The notes under the pieces were generated by a model. The model was not told the DNA's origin and made no database searches. It was given only the letters and a program-made list of their open reading frames with translations. DNA of 64,000 nt from Anthopleura xanthogrammica (taxonomy: Eukaryota > Cnidaria > Anthozoa > Actiniaria > Actiniidae). The stretch is taken from positions 11,871,611 to 11,935,610 of the forward strand of contig OZ025215.1 in the NCBI GenBank assembly GCA_964019055.1, written 5' to 3'. Position numbers and translations under genes: made by a program. Of this stretch, positions 22,501 to 33,087 are shown piece by piece; the stretch's first letter is position 1; every line of letters starts with the position of its first letter.

Positions 22501-24947
22501 TTCAATCTAATGTTTTAAGATAGCGCTTTCGTGTTTCACTGTAGAGCGCTATGTGGGTATTTATATTCCATTATATTTCTATTAAGGGTCACCCTAAGGT
22601 TTACCTTTTAAGTATCCATAGATTCCAACTCTCATCGTTTTATGACCTCGGTACGTTTTAGGTATGAATCTGATGTATCTCGCGATAGGATGAGTAAGGT
22701 TGTGTTTTTTGATAGTGCTGTAGTCGTTGTTTCCAGCAAACATCTGAAACATTAAATTATAAAACAGTAAAAAGATCTTGGTTTTCCTTTGTAACTGAGT
22801 GTTGTTTTAGAAATGTATTTCTCTAAAGAAAAGATGTTGAAAAATGGTAGAACATTCCAGTTTTTAAGAATCATGCACTGGCAAATGTAGACACGCTACG
22901 TTTTATTTTGTTTTGGCTTTAAAAGAAGTCAACTTAATTGTGAAGATTTGGATAACTTTCATACAATCATGCGAAGGTCATATGTACAGGGGGCAACGGA
23001 AGGAGCTGGAATCACAAGAACAGCAATTTATTGGATTTCCCCCTCCCTCTTAGTGCAGTTACCAAACACAAACCGTTTGTGGTAAAACACTGCTCAATGA
23101 GCTCCAGATTCAATAAATATATGTGTGGTTGAATGTCTAAACTTGTTATATTTGAACACTGTAGTCAGGATTCATACTACATTGAAATAGGTAACAGGTG
23201 TTGTACGCAACATCATCTGTCTAGAGTGCAATTTTGTACCTTACGGACAGACGGAGCACTTAGTAAAAGCTAAAACTGCTGAACACAAAAGGGCGATATG
23301 CAACAGCAATCCTACATCTAAGATCAATATGCTATCAATACAGGATATGAAGTTGACGCAAGAATGTATCTGATCATCAAGGACGAAAATTATCACAGGA
23401 GGCTCTTTTTAGACGCATGGTTCACACAGTTGGACATCAAAGCGGGAAATGATTGTATGCACATTCCAGCAACATATAAAACACTAGTAAACTTTCGGGC
23501 ATCATAACGCACTGATGAAGGTCTTTGTTGAACTGAAGGACCGTAACGTCTGTACAGAAATATTAATGTTTATAAGTCGGAGACAAACATTTTAAGTGTA
23601 TTCTAAAGTTTATGCTAAATTAATTTTATTTTTTCTTACCTTTAGTGCCCCGTTCTCTTGGTAAAGCGTCCAGTTTCTATTATCCATCGACAGACTTATT
23701 TTATACTGTGTCACCCACTCACTAACACCACGACTGTTACCCTGTGTGGCTAAAGCACAGATGACGTAAGGAAGTCCAAGATCAATCTGTAGATGATCAT
23801 TTGAATCGGTGTTTGTACTTGCAGCCCATCCTCTTAAGTTACTGTTAAGTCTAGCGTGGTATGGTTGGTATCTGTTATCGAAATATGAAGTTGCTGTGAA
23901 ACTGCTGTCAGGTATGATGTATTTATTCTCTACACCAATAGTTGTGTCAGCACAACCTGTAGTAACATAACAAACAAAAAGGTCACACCACCAAATTCTA
24001 TTTGTCTACATTATTAGAGTAAACCTTTTTTTTTCTTTGCAATAGTTTCATATATAATGAGAATATATTGTTGAATTTTGATGTCTTGGATATTAAGACA
24101 GCACAACATCGTTTTCATTTTCTAGCAATCCAATCTCATCTCATCTAAATGATTTACTATTCAACATTTACAATTATAGGCCTATAGAAGCTTTGCACCA
24201 TCACGTGATGGTAGCCACGTCAGGAGGCAGGAACAAATGAATCTGGTATAATCTGGTATACATGAGAAATAATTCAGTTTCGCAAGGGAAAAAGACTCTA
24301 TCGATCAGGGGTTGCGCCTCCTGTCATGGCTGCCATCACGTGATGGGGCAAAGCTTCTATAGTAACAAAACGAACATACAAATCACTCGGGCTTGATGGA
24401 CTGTTTGTTTGACTGAAGCTTTCTTCCCTTAAATTTGCCTTAAACTCAGTATGTATACTTCAATAATGTCTTTACAAACTAGGGCTTTGTAACCAGCCAA
24501 CACACAACGACATTTGAATTTTCAGCCAATGCAATGTGGCAGTCAGTGGTTTTAATCGACGAGTCGAAGTAGCTCGAACTAATTTATCAAATGTAAAATC
24601 TCATCGAGATGTCGCGTAATTACAAAAATGGCTTATCACTACACATTTACAAATATAGAACGACTGGTATAGGTTTTATATTTTCCCTTTAAGAAGCACT
24701 AATTATTTTGATGAAGTACAGTATTAGATGAGGAAACTGAAACTGTCTTATCACCGTCATGACACTGATCGAGTTGATAATCGAAAACTTGACACCTTCC
24801 TAACAAGTTTGGCAAAATCTGTTAAACTTTATCTAGTATTTTAAACTTTTAAATCTCACCTGCAAAAGATGTTGTTATATTAATCAGGAATATCAATCCA
24901 GTTGTGATGACCCGGAAATAACGAGATGTGTAAATCAGTCCTTCCAT
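11244..24947 (-). CDS. RPTP-B: complete discoidin-Ig-FN3 receptor tyrosine phosphatase
   Basis: Thirty-two exons: 24947-24860, 23956-23640, 22743-22605, 21901-21600, 21472-21322, 21092-20776, 20347-20209, 20131-19827, 19625-19478, 19388-19047, 18941-18651, 18045-17975, 17711-17492, 17326-17018, 16820-16712, 16445-16312, 16077-15935, 15815-15728, 15656-15580, 15447-15408, 14887-14790, 14708-14592, 14416-14262, 14076-13941, 13785-13636, 13557-13458, 13271-13198, 12539-12405, 12291-12160, 12075-11927, 11619-11484, 11324-11244. They sum to 5193 nt (1730 residues plus stop) with every phase agreeing. Domains in order: signal peptide 1-29, four F5/8C, Ig, three FN3, transmembrane about 1060-1082, PTP D1 about 1176-1462, PTP D2 about 1463-1730. 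It is shorter than RPTP-C because the fourth FN3 and membrane-proximal exons are gone. It should dephosphorylate phosphotyrosine under the plasma membrane. It lies head-to-tail with RPTP-A, about 2.2 kb apart. Confidence 0.92.
13636..15815 (-). CDS. RPTP-B exons 18-25: catalytic PTP domain D1
   Basis: Landmarks of an active classical PTP are present: [40 protein letters not shown], the WPD loop (VWPDKGVP, Asp about residue 1334), the signature [12 protein letters not shown] (Cys about residue 1366) and the Q loop VQTDEQYVFIH. The signature is split by the intron between exons 14416-14262 and 14076-13941 (HC-AG/T). The family uses the Cys as nucleophile and the WPD Asp as acid. D1 is predicted active. 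Confidence 0.92.
15935..16820 (-). CDS. RPTP-B exons 15-17: transmembrane helix and cytoplasmic juxtamembrane segment
   Basis: Exon 16820-16712 gives a glycine/alanine lead (AGPVAGAVV) and a helix of Val, Leu, Ile and Met ending at IKR, a stop-transfer signal. Exons 16445-16312 and 16077-15935 encode a hydrophilic linker with acidic patches and several tyrosines (DDIYEEA, EYVKS, DYARL) that could be phosphorylated. Exon 17 ends at a GC donor (AAG/GCAAGA) instead of GT; the same non-canonical donor is found in RPTP-C and -D. Confidence 0.88.
17018..19388 (-). CDS. RPTP-B exons 10-14: Ig domain and three FN3 domains
   Basis: Ig is exon 19388-19047. FN3-1 is exon 18941-18651. FN3-2 is split between 18045-17975 ([10 protein letters not shown]) and 17711-17492 ([18 protein letters not shown]). 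FN3-3 is exon 17326-17018 ([26 protein letters not shown]). FN3-3 contains GRRSRRS at 17172-17186, which fits the furin pattern R-X-R-R. Palindrome 18471-18563 sits in the intron before FN3-2. Confidence 0.88.
18471..18563. mobile_element. 93-bp palindromic element in RPTP-B FN3 intron
   Basis: Twenty-seven bases at each end are a perfect inverted repeat (TGAAATGTATATGTGATCGT...), with a smaller CTCAGAA/TTCTGAG hairpin inside. Not seen in RPTP-A or -C at this place. Confidence 0.75.
19478..23956 (-). CDS. RPTP-B exons 2-9: four F5/8C domains
   Basis: Pairs are 23956-23640/22743-22605, 21901-21600/21472-21322, 21092-20776/20347-20209 and 20131-19827/19625-19478. Domain 1 starts GCADTTIG, domain 2 ACENVPLG, domain 3 ACSRHSVG and domain 4 GCTSSLGL; each ends with a YG or KG motif. 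Intron phases match those of RPTP-A exactly, so all four tandem domains predate the gene duplications. Confidence 0.9.
23205..23560 (+). mobile_element. Penelope-like relic in RPTP-B intron 2
   Basis: Homologous to 7154-7511 with further decay; same relative position between coding exons 2 and 3. Confidence 0.5.
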
Positions 24948-25253
24948 CTTGTTTGTGTGAGAAGAAAACGGCTCATTCTTAGCTGGAAGATACATTTAGA
25001 TGGAAGACATATTGCATCAAATCCCATTAGAACGATAAAAACAAGGTTATCTGTACACGCATTTGCTCGATAGCAAGAGGTTTAATCATTGCACTAATCT
25101 TAATTATTATTTACATAACATTGTGTGATCTTTCTTCGTAACGGTGACATAAAAGGAATTCAACGATAACACATTGAGTATCTTACTCTATCTCGTTTAC
25201 AAATGCAATATTAGTAGCAAGTATCAAATGACATTAAAGGATCGGACACTTAC

Positions 25254-25340
25254 CGGATCACGAGCTCGAGCTTTCAGCTGAGTAGAACTGTTATGTGAAT
25301 ACAATACTTGGAGGGTTATTAATACTTGTTACGTAGAATT
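25254..25340 (-). promoter_or_regulatory. Putative non-coding 5' exon of RPTP-B (3' border only)
   Basis: Same donor as in RPTP-A, at 25253-25254, about 300 bases upstream of the start codon. The neighbouring GAGCTCGAGC stretch is shared with RPTP-C. The upper limit is approximate. Confidence 0.45.
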
Positions 25341-25929
25341 TCCGCATAGAAACGTTAACGCTTGAGCGGCACTCGAATATTTGAAGCCATACATCGCAGT
25401 AGGCAGTTTCAGTTCTTCACTTTTGTAATTCAAATCAGTTCTTTAAGTTCATCTCTTTTTATAATTTTCCTTCTATATTATTTACCTTCTAACCAGCGCA
25501 AAGAAAGTACTTTGTTCCTTTAAAGTTTTAATCGAATATTTTCATACAGTGATTCTTATAAGCCTCTTCCTTCGCTGCAAACATGTCGTATGTGACATTC
25601 TGCATGGATGATTGTTGTGACAGCTTGAGCCGTAGATTCCACAAGTCATTGTACTTTGTCATCAGACCGGAGTAACAAAAATACTATAAAATATATGAAA
25701 ACATTAACAATGTTTAACAACTGTACTATTTCAAGCTCTCCCTAGAATCCTACTGATGATAAGAATAATAAGAATTAGTTATTATTAACTTTTGTTTATT
25801 CCTTATAGACCTACTATCGTGATTTCAATTACAGATCAACAAATGCGATCAGTACTGAATCAATATAAGAAAGTATTTCAGTGAAATTTCGTAACTTCGT
25901 CTTCCGTTTTTTATTCACTCTGTTCATAC

Positions 25930-25981
<52 letters not shown>

Positions 25982-27085
25982 CGATATGCAGAAATTATGA
26001 TCCTCCTGATATATATACAAGTATATCAAAAGTGTATCAGAAATTATGGGATATCATCGCTGATATTTTTTTCGAGTTGCCTATCACTAGGGCTTGCTGA
26101 AAAAAATATCAGATATATATATATATATAAATATATAGAACATATTCGTTGTTATTGTGTTAATGTAGAGTATCGTGACACTCAAAGAACTTCCGCTTCA
26201 GAACCGACTAAAAAGCTAGAAAGTATAATATTTTATTCAGTGAATGAATAAGAAACAGCAGGACATATGAATGGTATTATACTCTCACTCTTTCGTTATT
26301 GACTCTTCATTCAATAACCACTAGGCGTTGATTGGTTTATTTCTTTGGGCACATATATAAATGACGTAATGCTACCAGTTGGTATCGGAAATCCCAAACA
26401 GCATATTTGGGACTCATTGTTATCCAATATCAAATGCTTGTCACTAAGAGACATTCCAGTCATTAGTTTTGTTTGTTCGTTCGTTTGTTCGTTTGTTTGT
26501 TTGTTTGTTTGTTTTATTTTGTTTTGTTTGTTTGTTTGTTTGTTTGTTTGTTTTCAAGTCAAGACATGTTACCAGACAAGACTAGATCTATTTTAACGAT
26601 AATCTGATGATGTTCAGTTTTCCATAGAACTTGAAATGACATCGATAAAGTCAATTTCCCTCTTGTGTTTTCTCTCTTTTATTCTTATTTGATGAGTATC
26701 ATATCGTGTGATGTGGTTAGAGTAGACTGCTAACAATCTCACTTTTCGTACCAGACTTAATATAACATAGCAGGTTTTATTCATACACTGGAAACTCGTA
26801 GAGGTCAATTTTTGCACTTGCTACTCTCCACTTTCATAATATTGTAATATCTAGAATATTTAAAATATATATGATACTAAACTATAAAATAGCTGTAAAA
26901 TCTAAATTAAACCTTGAGAATAAATGCCTCCACGTAACTTCTTGCGTAGAGGTCAATATTTGCACTTGCTACTCTCCACTGCGACGATTTCCAGTGTCCT
27001 AAGATACTATCGTTAGATCTTTAAACCTTACTATCTGGGTGAATAGTCTCACTGTTTCAATATGATGGCTGAATAGGTCCGGAAA
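25341..27085. other. Spacer between the RPTP-B 5' exon and the Ig-receptor 3' end; no gene seen
   Basis: Contains a TA microsatellite (25933-25980), a TTTG-rich stretch (26465-26551), and a direct repeat of about 33 bases (near 26799 and 26946). Probably includes RPTP-B promoter and Ig-receptor 3' UTR, but no clear signal was found. Confidence 0.6.
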
Positions 27086-28185
27086 CTACGCTTCCGTATC
27101 ATCAGGATATATGTTCTTACTAAAACCCTGGCCAACATCCTCGTAGTCTTGTCCTGGTACATACTTCTTGTGATGTAGTGTTTCATATTCAGTGTTTACC
27201 CTTGGTTTTAAGTCCATGTATTGCTCATGTCCCGTCATGCCTTGCTTGTGTGATGTTTCATTTTTTCTAAGTCTGTTTGCAGGCTCTTGTATCGACTGGT
27301 AAATCGTGTCACTGCTTTGTCTTGGTTTTAATTCCATGTAACCTGGAGTTTCTATTTCGTCAGCTTTTGCAGTTTCTGGTTTTCTTAAATTTTTGATGAC
27401 GTCATCTTGATAGTTTGAGTTGTCCATGACGTCATTCGTGATTCCTGTTTCATCTTTCTTGCTCTTCATTCCTTTTTTATTGTTCTGTCTTTCTTTTCGT
27501 CTTAGCCGGTATATCAAGTAAACGATGCAGATAATCAGACCAAGGTTGATCAATGCAAGTGGAATGACGTAAGGTACAACTGTTAAGAAATCAAAAGATC
27601 ACATGACTATCTTATAATAATAATTATTACTTGGCTATACCTAAGATCCTTGTCACAAAGGAGAATTCACATATGTTATCATCAATTACATATATTTATT
27701 CATTACATTGCAATGCATTGTGATAAAGGGTGCCAGGTCTAGGTACCACGGAAATGTGGCTTTTTTCTGTAAATAAGCCCCATTACCCCCGTCCTGCTGA
27801 GAGGGGAGTAAGAGTTGGCTGTAGCTCTGTAAAGGAATCGTCCAGCCACTTTTAAAAACAGTTATTTTTGATACGGGGCTCTTACTTGCACAATATGGTT
27901 TAAATGTTGTGTAGTTCTTCAGTTCCACTCTGTTTATTCTGTAAATAACCGTTCTTTCACTGTTCGTAGCAGTACATACATAGGTACCAAACTCCTGTTC
28001 ACTTTTAAGGCTTATAATCAAAAAATTGCTTCCCCTTATCTTGACGGTTGGGCTATCAACTACTAATAGAGATTCTGTTTTTGTCCAGAAGTATGTTATT
28101 GGTTCATGTCTACTTGTATAACAGCCAATAGTGACCTCGTCGCCTTTTAAAGCCCAGATAGTCGAATTGGAATATTCTGTTGGAT
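27086..28185 (-). CDS. Ig-domain receptor with single transmembrane helix and tandem ITAM-like tail (5' end not found)
   Basis: Two exons are clear. Exon 28185-27886 encodes an Ig domain: EVTIGC, then YFW, then EFGTYVCTA, the Cys-Trp-Tyr-x-Cys pattern. Exon 27579-27086 encodes a hydrophobic helix (PLALINLGLIICIVYLIY), a basic stop-transfer stretch (RLRRKERQ) and a 140-residue cytoplasmic tail ending at a TAG at 27088-27086. Phases agree (split codon at the junction). The tail has YMEL-x9-YQSI (27340-27290) and YMDL-x7-YETL (27220-27176), plus NYQDD and DYEDV. The second pair meets the ITAM spacing YxxL-x6-8-YxxL/I; the first is slightly long. ITAMs recruit tandem-SH2 kinases (Syk/ZAP-70 type) when phosphorylated. 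The Ig exon starts mid-codon, so at least one upstream exon with a signal peptide is missing; I could not recognise it between 28186 and 34000. It lies between RPTP-B and RPTP-C in the same orientation. Ligand and partners are unknown. Confidence 0.8.
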
Positions 28186-28530
28186 CTGAAATGACAAATA
28201 ATACAAGTTTACTAAATTAGTCTGTGTAGTCAAGCCCCCACGGCCAACGCCTTATGATTTTTTTTATTTTTGAAGAAACTAAGACCTAAAGATCTTGGAG
28301 TTGGTGCTTAGTTGGGAGGAGTAAGGTAAAACGAAGTTATGAGCTAGTCCTTTTTTTGCTTGTTTGTTTCAGCTTTTCTTGTTGTTTGTGGTATACCGTA
28401 AGAATGATTTGGACAAAACGTTTTCCCTCTAAATTTTTTTTTTAATCAATCGCCAAAATTGATGTCAACAACAACACCATACAAAAGACAAATTAGGCTT
28501 AATACCGTAATGATGATGATGATGATGGTA

Positions 28531-28563
<33 letters not shown>

Positions 28564-28597
28564 GTAATGATGATGATGATGATGATGATGGTAATGA

Positions 28598-28631
<34 letters not shown>

Positions 28632-28663
28632 GGTGATGATGATGATGATGATGATGATGGTAA

Positions 28664-28697
<34 letters not shown>

Positions 28698-29597
28698 GGT
28701 GATGATGATGATGGTAATGATGATGATGATGATGATGACGACGACGCCACGACGACCATCCATCCCATCCATTCCCATCTTTCTTTCCTTTACTCTAATT
28801 GTTTCATTCACTCATTCGTTTGCTCACTAAGGCATTACATCGTTAATTGAAATTCTTCCAATTTTTTCATGTTTAGTTTTGATTGACAAGCAAACTACTC
28901 ACAAAATGAAAAGCAAACACTATCCGCCCAGTCTAACGAAACAAGTACTCGAAGAAAATGCAGTAACAATCAAAATATTTGATCAGACTGCAGGTTTTAT
29001 TAACACTGTTTACACAACGGCTTGTTCATCAAGAAAGTCGTGATTTTAAAATGTTTATAAGGTGGGTAGTATTGCTTGCGTAACGCGAGACGAAAAGTGA
29101 CCAAAAAACTCGAGAAGAAATATCCGGCGAAAAGATGATTCAAAAATAGAAAAAGAACTACCTTATTATTGGCTCAAACTGTAAGAATTATATATTTGAA
29201 GGTTTCATTTATCTGGAATATCTTTTTTCTCGCCTTCATATATATATTTTAATAATGCAGTATTTACTTTTTCAAGTGACATTTCTGCGTCCAGTTCATT
29301 GAACTGTTACACGTTATTTTAGTCAAATATATAAAGGTTTCCAGCTGAGTTGACATTCAGAACAAACTCAAGGTCAAACAATCAGAATTGAGGATTCGAC
29401 ATTGTATTTTGATTAGCATTTCCCATTATTCTGCCAAGAAAATTTATGAAATACGAGTTCTTCCTTCTTTATATTAATCGTAAACGCTAGTCGAACTCAA
29501 GGCGGAATTCTATTTCAATAAACAAGAACAAAAACTTTTCGCCTAAAGGGTGAGAATAATAACGTATCTGTAATTGGCCTTATAATTATTCTTTTAG
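28186..29597. other. Stretch between the Ig-receptor exon and the HMG-CoA synthase exon; no exon recognised
   Basis: It should hold the missing 5' exon(s) of the Ig receptor or the upstream exons of HMG-CoA synthase if either gene is compact. I saw neither. It contains the GAT satellite and otherwise AT-rich sequence with no repeat I recognise. Confidence 0.5.
28507..28745. repeat. Trinucleotide satellite (GAT/GGT)n
   Basis: About 240 bases of GAT units interrupted by GGT and GTAAT blocks. Open frames across it (poly-Met, poly-Ile or poly-Ser) are artefacts of the repeat. Confidence 0.95.
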
Positions 29598-29952
29598 TAT
29601 TCCTGCTTCTGAATTAGCTGGGAAACGTATTGGTATGTATTCTTACGGATCAGGCTTAGCTTCTGCAATGTTTTCGTTACGAGTCGCCAAAGATGTCAGT
29701 CCAAGTTCAACTCTTCGCCGCCTTCTTGCTTCGGTAGAAGATGTCCCGTCACGCCTCGCTTCAAGGTGCGAAGTCTTACCAGAGGATTTCGTAAAGACTT
29801 TGGAAATTCGAGAAAAGGCGTATCATGCTAGCAGTTATACACCTGTGGACTCGTTACAAAGTCTTTTCCCAGGAAGTTTCTACCTGGAAAATATCGATAA
29901 AATGTTCCGGAGAACATATTCGAGGAAATCAAAGGTCGAATCATCGGAGTAA
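29598..29952 (+). CDS. HMGCS: HMG-CoA synthase, terminal exon only (orphan fragment or pseudogene)
   Basis: An open frame of 117 residues follows a good acceptor (TTCTTTTAG at 29589-29597) and ends at TAA 29950-29952. It matches the C-terminal region of HMG-CoA synthase: LAGKRIG, then YSYGSGLAS, a Leu/Arg-rich stretch with RLASR, EDFVKTLEIRE, and SLFPGSFYLENIDKMFRRTY. HMG-CoA synthase joins acetyl-CoA and acetoacetyl-CoA in the mevalonate pathway. Only about the last quarter of the protein (family length about 450-520) is present. I found no upstream exons with the family landmarks (catalytic Glu, Cys or His regions) on the plus strand between 25000 and 29597. It may be a duplicated 3' exon, or the last exon of a gene whose other exons I missed. 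The frame is intact, which argues for recent origin or use. Confidence 0.75.
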
Positions 29953-31106
29953 TTTCGTCTTCAAAACGGGTTAGGAGTTCCTGTTATCGGACGGAGATCG
30001 TCGGTATTCGGTGTTCGTACCGGCAGATTTGTTGAACTGCTACTGATTTCTTTTTTCAACACTCAAAGATTTCTTCATAGCAGGCGAAATGGAGGTTGGA
30101 CTCATTAACTTTTGATTTACTGGTGTGAAATGAAATGTTTATATCTAAACGTGGATGGCTTTTGACCATTCGTTTAAAAAAAACAACATTCGAATTATTT
30201 AATTCTGTTAAAAATTTGCAGATGTGATGATAAATTAAAAGGGATACATAATTAAAATATTTATGTTATTTCAATTCCAATTGGAATGCAGTGGAAGAAG
30301 AGCCACTCTGTGGAATCCACTGTTAATTCGCATTTTATTACGAAAAATTGTGAAACTATAGACTGCCGATAAAAAATATCCAGTCATATTGACCCTATGA
30401 AAAAAGAGTAAAAGACTGGGAACGAGCACCATGAATGATTAATAATTTCAAAAATATATTTCGTTTACGAGAAAGAGCATGTCTAAATTAGTAATTTAGT
30501 AGAGTTCTGTTGTTATATATTAAATCACTGCAGAGTTCTAAGCATTTTTAAATGTAATTTTAATTCTTAAAAAATGTACCAAAAACATGAAAACGAGGCT
30601 GATAGGCCCCTTGGTTGATGTTTCCATCCAAATCTTTCTAATTTCAAACAGCTCTAGCCCAGCTTTTTATCATTTAATGTTAATAAACTGAAATTTTTGA
30701 AGATTACTAATATCGGTATACTCTTTGCGATGAAAGCAATCGTGTCATCGATAACTGATAAACTAAGGTATATCCATGGCCACGCCTTTTTTCATAGCGT
30801 CTATTACGCAGGTTTTCGTGCTATAAGTTTACGACCAATAAAAATGCTGCAATATACATTTTTCAGTGAGAACTGCTTTATTCAACGCGTGCGCTCCAAT
30901 CTATAAAACGCTATTATACTATGACAACGAATTGAAAAAATAAAGTCATAAAATGTGCCAAAGCAAAACATGTTTTTATTTTCTTGGGTGTTAGCAAAAT
31001 GTAAGTTGAATATTCGAAAAACTATACCAACTTGAAAGGCGCGCGGAATGAAAACGCGAGACGCACATGAAATGAAACTATTGCCATTCTGAGGATGAGT
31101 CTAGTT

Positions 31107-31209
31107 GTTGGCATTGCACTTCATTGTGGGACTGCTTTAGGGGACGAAATAGACGCCATCTTTGAAATATGTCCACTAAGACAGTCTCACGATTCACTGC
31201 AATGCCAAC
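31107..31209. mobile_element. Short palindromic element, about 103 bp
   Basis: Ends GTTGGCATTGCA are inverted copies. Interior shares the CATTGTGGGAC and AAGATGG-type words with the repeat at 10143-10213 and 55779-55840. Confidence 0.5.
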
Positions 31210-31290
31210 TCGATCCAGTTTTTCATCAATAATTTCCTCAACCTCGGAATGGCCAATAAATAATAATAAAAATTATTATTATCAGCATCA

Positions 31291-31333
<43 letters not shown>

Positions 31334-31380
31334 GTTTTTTTTCCATTATAATTAACATTGATAAACATTTCTGATAAAGC

Positions 31381-31537
31381 CGGGGCGGATCCAGAAATTT
31401 GCAAGGGAGTTTCCGAAATGCCGAAAGAAGTGACGATATAGTGACGTCATCAAATATCCTGATATGAATTATTTTGTACTTAAATTTATTTGGGGCAGTC
31501 CGGTGTAACAATGGATACCCCCCTGGATCCGCCCCTG
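31381..31537. mobile_element. 157-bp MITE with GGGGCGGATCCAG ends
   Basis: GGGGCGGATCCAG at 31382-31394 and its reverse complement at 31523-31535. TAAAGC flanks both sides (31375-31380 and 31538-31543), a likely target duplication. GGGGCGGATCCAG ends are common on short DNA-transposon derivatives in animals. Confidence 0.75.
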
Positions 31538-32358
31538 TAAAGCAATTTTTTTCGCTGATTCTAATTTAGCCATTCAGAAGCCATTGTTCAATTCAAGACC
31601 TACAGTTCTCTGTTATTATCAGAGAAAGAATTGAAAGAGGAAAAAATTAGGGGAAAATGAGTGAAGAACTATCGAAGTTAAAGAATGAATGAATAAAAGA
31701 GCGAAAAATAGAAAGAACGAAAAAGGGAACAAATTAAGAAACAAAACGAAGATAGAAAGTCCGATGAAACGGAACAAAGAAAGAATACAAGAAACCAAAA
31801 AACAAACCTGGAACAAGGAAAAAAGAAAAATCGTACACAGGGAGCCCACTCCCTAAGATACGAGATACCAACGAGGATTTTCGCGCGCTTTCCGAATGGA
31901 AAACGCGTCTGCGATTTTCTGAACTCGAGAAGTGAAACCGAAGAAGAAAAATTATACAGGAAAGAAAACCGTCGAAGGAAGCGCATCTGAAAGGGTTTAA
32001 AAGATGAAAATTAAGAATGAAAAGTCAATTTGAAGTGTTGTAGATGCAAGAGACTTGGCTACAGGGTATGGAGGAAAAAGAAAGCATTCTTTAGGTCTCT
32101 GATCGAAGAGATATGACAAGACTGTTTGATCAAAGGCGTTTGGGATGTTCAACTATTCACACAGTTTATTGTAGTCAAGGAACGGTAATTCCTCTATTCA
32201 AGGCTTGTAAGCTTATATAATGGAGAAAGAAGGAAAAGTAGGCCTGAATAAAGCCGAATAACTGCAACAGTTTCACTTCTGTTCTGCGACAGGTGAGCTT
32301 TCGTTATTGTTTTTACATATTCACTAGTTCATTGGCTATAAATTATTTTGTTGAACTT

Positions 32359-33087
32359 AAGGCAATGGGCTCGCGCAAATTTAACCGATAGATTTTCCTA
32401 TAATTTTGCATATAGATAGTTTTTGAGATGGACAAAACAGAACAACAACAAAAATCGGGGGTCATCGACATAGATTTTGCGCTATGTTAGCTTGAACACG
32501 GCACTCCCCAGCGAGTCTAGAACGAAAACAACGCTTCTCAAAGTATTACGTCTAGTTTAATTCTGGTGGCTGCAATATGAAAAACAGAGGCTTTCAGAGG
32601 TACTAAAGTAAATAAACTTCCTTGAAAAACAGTTTAATGTCACAAAGTTCAGGAAAAATGCTAAGTTTTGACATTTCCAACTTGAAAAACAGTCGAAATT
32701 ACGTGCGAATGTCAAGTCTTTTTTAGATGATGTTTCACGATTTTCTCGAAAACAAACCGATAGATTTTTTATTTTTTTCGATATGTACTAGCTTTAGTTA
32801 AAAGACATCGAATTCAGGAAAAAATTGTATAGGTCACCGTATTCATTTACAAGATATAAGTCGTAAAGCAACGCAAAATGAAGAGCGACAAACGGAAAGC
32901 ACACAGGTAGCCCAATCCATGGGTTTTGTCGCGCATGCCTCGAGTCATCGAACATACACAAAATGACTGCCATGCGACTAATTGTCAAGTTATATAAATA
33001 CAGTGTATTGTTTCACATTTTGGTCAATATATTATACAATTCTAAATAATAAGAAAGATGCGCACGAGTGCGCGAGCCCATTGCCTT
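32359..33087. mobile_element. 729-bp element bounded by 19-bp inverted repeats
   Basis: AAGGCAATGGGCTCGCGCA at 32359-32377 reappears inverted at 33069-33087. No transposase-like frame inside, so if mobile it is non-autonomous. Confidence 0.6.

Noticed and set aside
28446..28830. Poly-Met, poly-Ile and poly-Ser frames
   Set aside because: They are translations of the GAT satellite.
28861..28960. Possible 5' exon of the Ig receptor on the minus strand (donor GTGAGT near 28900)
   Set aside because: A donor with a compatible phase exists, but the frame has an upstream stop, no ATG and no signal peptide.
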